32,362 bases of DNA from Chlamydomonas sphaeroides (Eukaryota; Chlorophyta; Chlorophyceae; Chlamydomonadales; Chlamydomonadaceae), in the NCBI GenBank assembly GCA_001662425.1, contig BDDC01001152.1, positions 1 through 32,362 of the forward strand. Reading direction: 5' to 3'. A program made the position numbers and the translations under genes. This document shows, piece by piece, positions 9,788 through 19,223 of this stretch. A model generated the notes under the pieces. The model saw nothing but the letters and a program-made list of their open reading frames with translations. It did not search any database and had not been told where the DNA came from. How positions within the stretch are numbered: the stretch's first letter is position 1; each line of letters opens with the position of its first letter.

Positions 9788-12525
9788 TCAGCAGCTGGCT
9801 GGCAGCACGGGCGCCACATGGCTTTTGGGCCCCGAGGGCTCCGTCTTCAGAATGTTGAACCTGGGGCCGCAGGGAAAAGGCGGGCCAACGGCGGGGTCAG
9901 CTGCGGCTGCCGCACTCACGAGCCTCCCGCCGTGCTTCCACCCTCGCCAAGCCTGCCCTTGCAGCCGCCATCGTCCCCGCCTTGTCCCTCCCGCTGGAAA
10001 CGCCCGAGGCACGCCAACGCCCCTCCGCAGCCCAGGCAACCGCTGCCATCCCCTCCCAGCCACCCACCACCCAGCCACCCATCACTACCGCAGTCCCGCC
10101 CCGCGCTGCCCCGCCACACCTGAGGAACTTGCTCTCGCGGCCCATGGTGGCCAGCGTGTCCTCCGTGATCCACGCCGCCGTCATCATCAGGTCGAAGCCG
10201 TGCTTGGCCAGCAGCCGGTGCCGCGCGTTCACCACCGCAGACATGGCCACGTAGATAGCGTCGCTGCCGGCCGCCTTCATCACGGCCTGCGCGCGGGCAG
10301 CGGTTGTAACGGTTGGGCGGCTGGCGCTCTCGCGCTCCCTCGTCGAGCATCTCACACTCCCTGGTCTTGCATCTGGCCTGCGACATTGCCTCGTCCTGTT
10401 GCTTGCGATATGCTTGTCACAAGGAAGGCGTCGCAGACGCAGAGTGAAAAGATCGGGCAGCGGGCGTGCTCTGCTGTCGCGTGCTCCTGAACCAGTCCCC
10501 AGCCACATGCGCGCTGCCGCCGCCGCACCTGGCCCCGGTCCAACATGACCGCAATGACGGCGCTCGCCATCTTGTGCGGGTCGCTGCCGCGCGCCACATT
10601 TAGCACCGTCTCATCGGCCGTCTTGAGGCACTCGGCCAGCGTCGCGAGCGGGAACACCAGGAAGGCGAAGCGGCTCGGGTCGCTGCGCTCCGTGGAGTCG
10701 TTGCTGCGCACAGAGACGAGGCACACAGAGGCGGGGCAGGGCCCGGAGCTCAGCGGCTGAGCGATCTCCAGGTCTTGCACGTGGGCGGTCGGCTGCCTCT
10801 GCCCTTGCCCGGCCCGCTGGCCGCCTCGGCCTCACCGGTGGAAGGGCAGGAAGGTGACCTCCGCCCCCTGCGGCCCCGTCTCCTTGGCGTACTGCCGGGC
10901 CACGGCGATGGCCTTGACCGCCTGAGGGGAGGCGTGCAACGGCAGCAGGCCTCTTCGCTTTAGCACGCGGCCCCGCTACCAGCCCTTCCACCCTCGCCCA
11001 ACGACCCTTCGTCCACACACCAATCAACGGCCCATCATCCAAGACAAGACGCCGCCCAACCGCCGCCCCGATTCCACCTGGTTGAGGCTGTCGTACGGGG
11101 TGGCGTACGGCGGGCCCCCGGTGCGCAGCGCCGTCACCAGAGCCGTCACGCCACGCGATAGGATCTTATCAATGGCTCCCGCAGCGTCCTTGACCACGGT
11201 GGTGGCCTGAGAACCATAGGCAAGCATGCAAGATCAGATACTAGGCGACCGTGGCTGGGTTGGGCAGCTAACTTGTCCCGAAGCGCTGCCCTAGTTGTGG
11301 CATTTCCAGCACACGTACGCGTGCTTGAGCTCACATCGGCCACACGCAGCCCAAGCAGAGCGCGCTGCTGTGCCGTGCAAAGATGACCCCACAACAGGAT
11401 CACACGAAACGAAGCAAAGTCACATACTACGCACGACCGGCCGAAAGGGGTGCGCCTCACCTTGATGGTGACGCTATTCTGATCGCGCAGCGAGCGCCGC
11501 GACGACGAGCAGGTGCTCAGGGTCGAACCGGCCAGCGACGGCAGCGACGGCAGCATGCAGCGAGACGATGCGCCGGCCGGCAGCGGGGGGCTCTCGGCCC
11601 GGCCGCCATCGTGCGAGACGTACTGGCGCCGGCCGGCGTGGGGCGCGTAGGAGGCGGAAGCGGCCGCATGGAGGGAGTAGCGGCCGGCGGCTTGGAGTGC
11701 GGTGGGGCTGTACGGGCCGGCGGCCGCGGAGGCGCCGGCGGTCGCAGTGTAAGACAACGGCGCGCAGACGGGCGCGGAGGCGGAGGCTGGCACGAAGCAG
11801 CCGGGCGGAGCAGTCGCGTAGGTGGAGCCCGAGGGGCCGGAGAGGACCGCGGAGGAGGAGGCGGAGCACGCCGAGCCGGAGTAGGCGGAGGTGGGTGCAC
11901 CGTTTGCAGAGGCCGCCTCGGCGGCGGCCATGGCCGCGGCTTGGCGCGCAGCGGACTCGTCAAAGATGCAAATGCCCTCCTCCTCATCGTGGCCATCGTC
12001 GTCAGCGTGCACGACGGCTACCGCGCCGGCCGGCGCAGGCGTGCCTTCGGCGAGCGTGGTGCCCAGCGCCGCCATGGCAGACACGCGCGGAGGGCCGGAA
12101 GCCGCGGGTACAGGCAAACCGCTCAGGGAGGTGCTGAAGGCGCCGCAAAGCGTCTCCGCGACGCCCTCAATTACGGCTTCAAGCCTGGGGCGGCGGCGTG
12201 CGAAGTTCAGCGGAACGTTGCGGGACATGTACCCGAGAGCGCAAGCGCAGGCGAGCACATCCCTCGACAACATCACAGAGCGCGGTTTCGGAGGTGCAGC
12301 TCCCGACGAGGGGGTCCGAAATACCGAGAGCCGCTGCAATTCCACGACAGGAAGCTGCGTCGTCCGAACCTTCAAGCCGCAGCACCGGCGCCGGAACAAG
12401 CGCTCAGCTTACCTCGGGACCTCAGCGCTGGTCGCAGCGGTGAGAATTGCAGCCGTGACGGTCTCCTTCGTGGAGCGTCCACCAGCGCCGGCTGCGCCCT
12501 GCGCCCTCGCAGCGCTGCTGTTCAT
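9788..12525 (-). CDS. protein with two tandem SpoVS-type (Alba-like fold) domains
   Basis: Seven exons, listed 5' to 3' on the minus strand: 12525-12413, 12184-11461, 11206-11078, 10921-10836, 10703-10529, 10286-10120, 9860-9788; about 488 residues, all joints in phase. Residues 1-270 are an Ala/Ser-rich extension with an acidic patch (DDDGHDEEE). Residues about 275-370 form a first SpoVS-like unit: a VTIK strand, a helix around DAAGAIDKILSRG, the hallmark NQAVKAIAVARQY helix, and a closing RFAFLVFPL strand. Residues about 383-475 form a second: TVLNVARGSDPHKMASAVIA, then a helix ending NARHRLLAKHGFDL, then KFLRFNILKTEP. Bacterial SpoVS is about 86 residues, affects septation and spore coat/core development in Bacillus, and is related to the nucleic-acid-binding Alba fold. 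Nucleic-acid binding here is inference. No transit peptide is obvious. Confidence 0.75.
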
Positions 12526-12944
12526 AGGCGCTCCCGTGCCCCGCAGAGACTGTGCTTGAACGTTGGGGACCCCTCTGTGGCCACCGGTAGGGAATCCGCA
12601 GCGACCCCGCATCGGCGGTGCAGCTCCTGCGACGGCAGCTGAGGAGACTTCAACTGAGGGCCTTCAGAGAGAGCCTGAGAGCGCAAAACTTGAATCTTGA
12701 AGGACGCGGTCCCTGTGAAGCGCGTGTTGTAGGGGCTCGGGGTGTACAACGCAGCGCTAGCTGTGTGGTGGGTTGCCAATGTGGAGGGCCATGTAAAACT
12801 GTCCGAGAAACGCCGACAAGGCGTGAAATTCACGATGGGCGCATTCGAGTGGAAGGGCCCCGTCAGTATGGGCGCGGGCCGGACGAGCTTGAGTAAACCG
12901 TAACCCTTGCGCAATATAATAGCTTTGCACTTATACATTGCGCC
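12526..12944. promoter_or_regulatory. shared divergent promoter region (SpoVS gene / TPR gene)
   Basis: The start codons of the minus-strand SpoVS gene (12525) and the plus-strand TPR gene (12945) are 419 bp apart, head to head, so both promoters and 5' UTRs must fit here. The segment is less GC-rich near its right end. No repeated operator-like motif was recognised. Confidence 0.55.
12913..12920 (+). promoter_or_regulatory. TATA-like box upstream of the TPR gene
   Basis: The sequence aatataat stands about 25-32 bases before the ATG at 12945, in an otherwise GC-rich region. If it is a real TATA box, the 5' UTR would be very short, so transcription may start elsewhere. Confidence 0.35.
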
Positions 12945-15900
12945 ATGGCCAGGGGCGAGCGCGGCACGCGCGGTCGGCATCAACCGGAGCCGACTTCCGA
13001 GCCCACAGCACAGCGGCTTGCTGCAGGTGAGCGATTGAGCCGATGTGAGCCACGCCGTATCCTGGCCCGTGTGAGCCGATGCGAGACACGCCGTATCCCG
13101 GCACGAAAATCGTAGACCGTTAGGAGCGCCCCCACCTGAGCCACGCCTCACCCAGCAGCCGTCTACCGCCTAATGTGCCACTGCAGATTGGACATCGCAG
13201 GGGCTGCGTGCAGGCCGCCCCTGCCATAAAACTGAGCTCTTGCCACGTATTGTTCACGGTAACCGTAGCCGTGCACCTCACGTAACCCGCAGAGGCCGAG
13301 TCCCTGCAACAACAGGGCGAGCGCCGGAAAGGCGCGGAAGCGGCCGCAAAGTTTGAAGCCGCCATCTCCGCCTTTGCGCGCGCGCTCGATGCAGCCGCCC
13401 GGCAGCGGCAGCAGCTGGGGTTAAGCCTGACGCCGTCCGACGGCAGCGGCGCCGCTGCCGGCGGCGGCGGCCGCGGCGGCGGGGCGCCGTCGCTAGAGGA
13501 CGCGGTGGAGATGCGATCGGCCATGGTGCGCCAGGGCCGAGGCCGAGCCTCGCAACCGTAAGCGTAACCGTACCATGTCACAAATGCTGCGCCAGGGCTG
13601 ATGCCACGCGGCGGCGGCAGCCGCTCCCAAGTCCCAACCCTGCAGCTGCCGCGCGGCAAGGCCCTCGTGCACGAAATGTGCACCACGGCCGCCGCCGCGA
13701 CGCAGCCGCAGGCCGCTGGCGGCCGCAGCTCCACAAGAGAGCTGCGTCGCTCAGTCCGCTGCTGCCAGCTCCTGCCAGTCCATGGCTGCTGGCGGCGCCA
13801 GGCCCTTTCTCGAGCTGCGCTGTTCGGCTCGCCAGCCCCAGTGCAGTCCCGTGGCGGCGTCCAGGCGCCGTTTTCCATGCAGCACCGCCACCACGTCATC
13901 GTTGGCAAGCGCAATCGGTTGGGCACTGTTTGGCACTCGTTTCGGCGTTGAGCGATCGTTTTCGAGCCCCTCTGGCTCAGCGCGGCCGTGCGCGCCTCAG
14001 CCCATGCCGCATGCCATCCCCTAGCGCCCATGCCAGGGTGGGTGCGCCCCCGGCGGCCGCAGCCTGCCGCCCCACCGCATCCCTCCCACCCATCGGTGCA
14101 TACCCTCCCCTCTCCCCCACATGGGCCCAGTGCCACCATCTGCTGGCGTCGGCGCTGGCGGTGGCTGTGGCAGGGGTCGCCGCAGCCCTCACCCCTCGCT
14201 GACGCCGTCGCCGTGCCTGTGCCTGGATGTGGCCCCACCTCCACACACAGGCCGAGTGCCACCAGCTGCTGGCGGAGGCGGCGGCGGAGGCGGCGGCGGC
14301 GCTGCCGGACGCGCAGCTCAACGCGGCAGCGGAGGAGCAGGTGGGCTGGTACTGGGTGGGGCAGGTCGTGGGGAAGGCGGCGGCAGGCGAATGGTGAGGG
14401 CCCGGGACCCGGGAGCCGGCGCGCCACGGCTGGGGCCGGGAGAGCAGGTCGGGAGGAAGGCGGCGGCAGGCGCACGGCCAAGGCTGCATGAGGCTGAGGG
14501 TGGGGGTGGCATCCGGTTGCTGCCTGTGGGCTGGCGGGGGCACTCGTTTGGGAAGCGGGCTGGGTGGCGGGTGGGTGGCTGGGTGGGCGGCTGCCCCGCT
14601 GGCTCCGCCGCTGTGTGGGCCCCCGTGCGCCTGGCACACGCCCCTGCCTGCTGGTATTGGCTTACTAGCTCGCTACTCCAGTCGGTACACCCAGCCTGCT
14701 GCCGCAACCCGTGCGACCCTCGGCCCGCTGCTGCAGCGCCTCCTGATCCCGGAAGCCCATCACCGCCCCGTGTCGTGCAACTCGCACCGCACCTGCCCAG
14801 CCCGCCCGCACCTGCCCTGCACGGCCGCGGCCCGCCGCCTGCCCCGTCCGCGCCCGCACTCACCACGTGACCCCGGCCACTCTCTCGCGGCACGCCGGCA
14901 GCCCGGCCCCCTGCATGGTCCCTGTCGGCTCGCCCACCCATCCCCACGAGCAGCGCCCGCCGCCGCGCGCTGGCCCACACCCGGGCCCTGACACACACCC
15001 CTGCAACGCCCCTGCCCCGGTCCCGCTGGACCCCGGCAGGCCTCGGCCATCACCCTGCGCAACCTCACCGCCGCCGCCGGCCACTACGCCTGCTGCCACC
15101 CCGCCGCCGTGCTCGTTACCCCCGCGCCCGGCTCGGACCTCACCGCCCTGCCGCCCGCCGGCCCGGGGCCCGCCGCTGCCCTGGCGCATGCCGCCGCCGC
15201 CGCCGGCGCGGCCATCGTCGCTGCCGGCGGCGCCGCCGCCGCGCTGGAGCCGGAGACCTGCGTCAATGCGGGCAATGCGCTGGCGGCGTTGGGGGAGGCG
15301 CTGGAGGAGGCCGCGGGCAGGGTGCTGCCGGCGGCGCAGGGGCTGCAGCCGACGGCGGCGGGTGGCGGCGGCGGCGGCGGCGGCGGAGGTGGCGGCGGTG
15401 GCGGCGTGGCGGGCGTGTGGCTTGGCGGTGTGGAGGGGAGTCTGCGGGCGTACCGGGCGGCGGCGGGCTGCTACCGGGCAGCTCTGGCGCGCGAGGCGGA
15501 TGACGCGCTGGTGGGTTGGCACAAAGCATGCGCAGCATGCTACCGGCAGCATGCTGTGCAGGTCCCGTGGGCCCACCAGTTGTAGTCCGTCTACGGATGC
15601 GGCGCTGCCGAGGTTGCAGCAGTCCGTGTGTGCATCGCACTTAAGAGGTTACGCATCCGACATCCGGCAGGCAGGCGGGCCACGGCGGCTGTGCAAGGCC
15701 CCGCCGCCTTCCCCACGGTGAAGGCCGCCATGCGGCCAGAGCCCTGGTGTCCCACCCTCCTGCCCACCCCTCCTCCGTGCCGCCGCCTCCCTGCGTCAGA
15801 CGCTCGGGAACCTCGGAGACGTGCTCGTGCAATCCGGCACGTGCCTGTACGGCATCGCCAAGACCGTACGGCAGGCGCCGCCGGCGGGCGCCGCCGCGCT

Positions 15901-17879
15901 GCTTGCGGCGGCGGGCGGCGGCGGCCAGGCGCCCGAGCCGGGGACGTGGGCGGCCGAGCGCGAGGCGGAGGCGGGCGCGGACTTCACCGCTGCGCTGGCG
16001 GCCTACGAGTCGGCCTGCTCCCTCAGCGACTCGTCAAACGGTGCGAGGCGCGCGCCGCCATCGCTGGAGGTCATGGGGCCTGCGCCAGGGACTGGTGTGC
16101 GGTCGTTGCTGGGAGGATGGGCGCCCAGGCGGCGCACCACATCGTCGCAGGCGAATCCCGCGAACACCTCGCGAGCAGGAGCACGGCCCCTAGCCTCACG
16201 CGATGCGCGGCGGCCTCCCGAGGCCGCCTGCCGCCACCGGCGCTGTCCTGCCCCGCTCGCTCGCTCCCTCCCCAGGCGACGACCTGCCGGGCCTGCTGTG
16301 CAATTGGGGCTGCGGCCTGCTGGCCATGTCGCAGTGCCTGCCGGTGGGTGCGTCGCACACAGCACATCACGCAGGGACACGCAGCAGCTGTACATACTGC
16401 AAAGCGCGACGGAGACTACGCGTCCGCCCTCGCATCTTGCATTGGTCTCGTGTTGATACACCGACTGTTTAAATCAATGCACGTATCGACCCTATCGACC
16501 AAGACGCGAAAGAGACTTCGCGTGGATGCGTGACTGGGGGCTGCGGCCTGCTGGGCCCCGGCTGGGGCCGGGTAGGGCACCGCAGCACTGCTTGCTGCAG
16601 GCTTGGCTGCCCGGGTCAGCCTGGGCAGCCACCACCATCCGCTGCCCCACCTCCTAGGGCGAGTTGCCGTCTGCCCGCGGTACGGCCCCTCTTCTGCCTC
16701 CCATGACTTTGATGACTTTGGGCCTCCGCCCTCATCCCTGCCCTTGTCACCACGTGCGCAGGACCCCGCAGCCCGCTTGCCGCTCCTGGAGCAGGCGGCC
16801 GCGCGCCTCACCCACGCGGCGTCCTTCGACCGCGCCGACCCCGCGCCGCTGACGTCGCTGGGAGACGTCCTGGCGGCGGCCGGCGAGGCGGCGGAGGCGC
16901 TGGCCGAGGCGGCCGCCGCCGCCGCCGCGGCAGGCTCGGCGGCGGGGCAGGACCCGGCGGCGGCGGGGGCGGAGGCGGCCAGGCGGTGGGGCGAGGCGGG
17001 GTCCCACTTGGGCGCTGCCTTGGAGCGGGGCTACGAGTCGGCGCTGCGGCTACGGAGCGACGAGCCCGAGGCGCTGGTGAGGCGCAGCCTGGCTGGGTGC
17101 AAGGCAAATGAGGGCTCTTCAGCGCGCGTCTCCGAGCTTCATGCTGGGTGTCACTGCAGCGGTGTGGTTATTACAAGCTAGCACGAAGTCAAAGGAGGAA
17201 TATCTGTAACCTGCGTGAACGTGAATTCATCGATGGGCTGTGTGGTACGGGGTCCCAAGAATGTGCGATGCCCCACCCGCCAGGTCGGCTCGGGCGAGGT
17301 GCACCTGGCGCTGGCGCGGCTGGCGCTCAGCTGCCCAGCCGCAGCCGCGGCAGCTGCGGCGCCCTCCTCGGCCTCCGCTGCGGGGCCAGGGCCGTCGGCG
17401 GCGGCGCCGGATGCGGCGGCGCTGCACGCGCGCCACGCGGCGGCGGCGGCGACCGCGCTGTCGGCGGCGGTGGCGCGGCCGGAGCGGCTAGGCGGCTGGC
17501 GGCAGCGCTGCGACGTGCGGTACAACCTGGCGATCGCGCTGGCGCTGGCGGGGCGGGAGCAGGTGCGCTGGGGTTCATGCCCATGCGCACTCGTTCGCCA
17601 CGGCTTGCCACGGCCCGCATCCCGCCGGGACGCGCGGCTGCTGAGCGCTCGCCATGGCCACCGCCAGCACCGCCGCCCTGCCCGCCCTCGTCCCGCGCGG
17701 TGCAGGAGGCCCAGTCGCTGTTCGGCCAGCTGCTGGCGGCGGGCGCCCTCAGCGCCTCGGAGCTGGCGGCGGACCACGACCTGGCGCCGCTGCGGTCGCG
17801 AGGGGCGGCCTGGGTGGAGCAGCTGCTGGCGGCGGCGGCGGCCCATGAGGCGGCGGCGGCGGCGGCGGCTGGGCAATAG
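12945..17879 (+). CDS. TPR-like helical repeat protein
   Basis: Nine exons: 12945-13026, 13293-13525, 14251-14340, 15040-15510, 15800-16040, 16276-16343, 16762-17076, 17284-17562, 17706-17879; about 650 residues. The start is in good context (GCGCCATGG), and all joints keep phase with GTGNG donors and CAG acceptors. Several helix pairs follow the TPR pattern of small residues and aromatics: AAAKFEAAISAFARALDAA near residues 40-60, NAGNALAALGEAL with AYRAAAGCYRAAL, TLGNLGDVLVQSG, FTAALAAYESACSL, LLCNWGCGLLAMSQ, LTSLGDVLAAAGEA. The end (DHDLAPLRSRGAAWVEQLL) resembles the closing segment of many TPR proteins. A 16-residue Gly-rich loop interrupts exon 4. There is no signal peptide or membrane helix. 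TPRs bind partner proteins; no catalytic domain and no specific family were recognised. Confidence 0.75.
13036..13107 (+). repeat. 36-bp tandem duplication in intron 1 of the TPR gene
   Basis: The unit tgagccgatg.gag.cacgcc, ending in gtatcc.ggc.cg, occurs at 13036-13071 and again at 13072-13107 with a few mismatches. It lies just downstream of the donor at 13027, inside the first intron. Confidence 0.85.
14130..14166 (+). pseudogene. decayed copy of TPR-gene exon 3 inside intron 2
   Basis: The sequence gtgccaccatctgctggcg and the GC-rich bases after it match the start of exon 3 (gtgccaccagctgctggcg at 14256) at roughly 80% over 35 bases, 126 bp upstream. Translated it reads QCHHLLASALAVAV against ECHQLLAEAAAEAA. 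It is preceded by a possible acceptor (gggcccag) but soon hits a stop. It is a likely duplicated and degraded exon; chance similarity in GC-rich sequence cannot be excluded. Confidence 0.4.
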
Positions 17880-19223
17880 GGCTGCGTGCGGGTGTAGCGG
17901 CTACCGGCAGGTCAGGAGCAGCGAGTCGTGTGGCCCAGGGCTGCGGAGCGGGCGGTGCGGCACAGCAGGGTGCGGCAGGGCGCGGCAGGGGCAGATGGTT
18001 GTAGTCGCGTAGGGTCGTGTAGCGGGTGGGAGGGCCACGCGGACCGCAGTGAGGGGCTTGCGTGTCCGGTGGAGTTGTGGCGTAGATGGCGGCACCGGGT
18101 GCAGCGAGCAGGGCGCCGGCTGGGAAAGGGGGGCTTTCAGATTTGAACCAGCGTGGAAGTTGAGGAATGTAGCTGCTGTGCAACCGCCAGTACTGCCAGC
18201 CGGGGGGCTGTCGCGGTTGGTGGCTGTTGCGGTGGCGCGCGGTGGTTGCGGCTATCGCGGTGGCGCGCGGCGGTTTGGCGGTGGTTGCGTTATATTGCGC
18301 TGCGGCTGTGGGGCCAGGGAAAGCCGAGCCCTGGTGCTGCTTGTCGTCGCCGTCCGACGCTGCCGGTATCGGCAGGGTCTCCGGCGAGGGACGACGTAGG
18401 GGCCCGGGCGACAACTTGATGAAGTTGCTGTGATGAATCTCGCTGGGGACGCGCCATTGTGTTGCAGGGAGAACTTAGCCAAATGGCTTGGTATAAGACG
18501 CTCTGCATGCGAAAGGCGGCAACAGCGCAGGGCATGCCCCCACATGGCTCACGAAGCCCGTGAGGCGTGAGTCATGTTTCGTGACAGCGCCGTAGTACTC
18601 ATGCAATACAGGGACCAGGGGTCGCGTGCAAGGCAAGTACGGCACGTATGGCGATGGTTTGGTGGGCGCCTGCGTTGCAACGCCATGAACTGATCAAGCT
18701 CGACGGTTCGGGGGCCGCTGGATGGCCCCATATCATGGGAGCCTCCCCTGCCCCAGACGAAGGACGGGCCGGGGCTATGGCCCTTTCCCCACTGGATGGG
18801 TCTACACTTGTTAACACTAGGCACGACGCGCACGCAACATAATAGCGATCTGGGAAAAGGGGCTGTCGGCGCAGGAAGCCCGGGCAGCGCCGCGGAGCTG
18901 CACACAGCACGACAGCAGGGCCCTGCTGGGGTTCGTGTGTCGCGAAGGGTAATCGAGCAAGTAGCGAGGAGCGAACAGCGACCAACTCCAGATATTTGCC
19001 AAACGCTCGCATCCCAGCCGATATCTGCGCGGCTGCCACTTCGAGTCCATCTCGTCACTGTAATTGCTACATTCTCGGTCAACACCAAAACTTTATCACA
19101 ACACATGTGTGCTGCAGCAGTGATGGCTCAGCTACCTGTGCAAAGGTGGCGACGTTGTTTGGCATGGAGACGCTGCTGCGACAGCTGAGCTGTGGCTGAG
19201 CCGAGCTCTCTGCTTCGAGGACC
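17880..19223. other. 3' UTR of the TPR gene and upstream region of the PACRG-like gene
   Basis: No exon is supported. A TGTAA poly(A)-type signal lies at 19059-19063, the first after the TPR stop, about 1.2 kb downstream. A small perfect palindrome (CTCACG...CGTGAG) lies near 18547-18563. The last 150 bases before 19224 should contain the promoter of the next gene, but no TATA box is evident. Confidence 0.4.

Noticed and set aside
9897..10119. Unspliced extension of SpoVS exon 6 to a stop at 9897
   Set aside because: The extension is a low-complexity Gly/Trp string. Splicing at 10120 to 9860 gives FLRFNILKTEP, the expected last strand of the domain.
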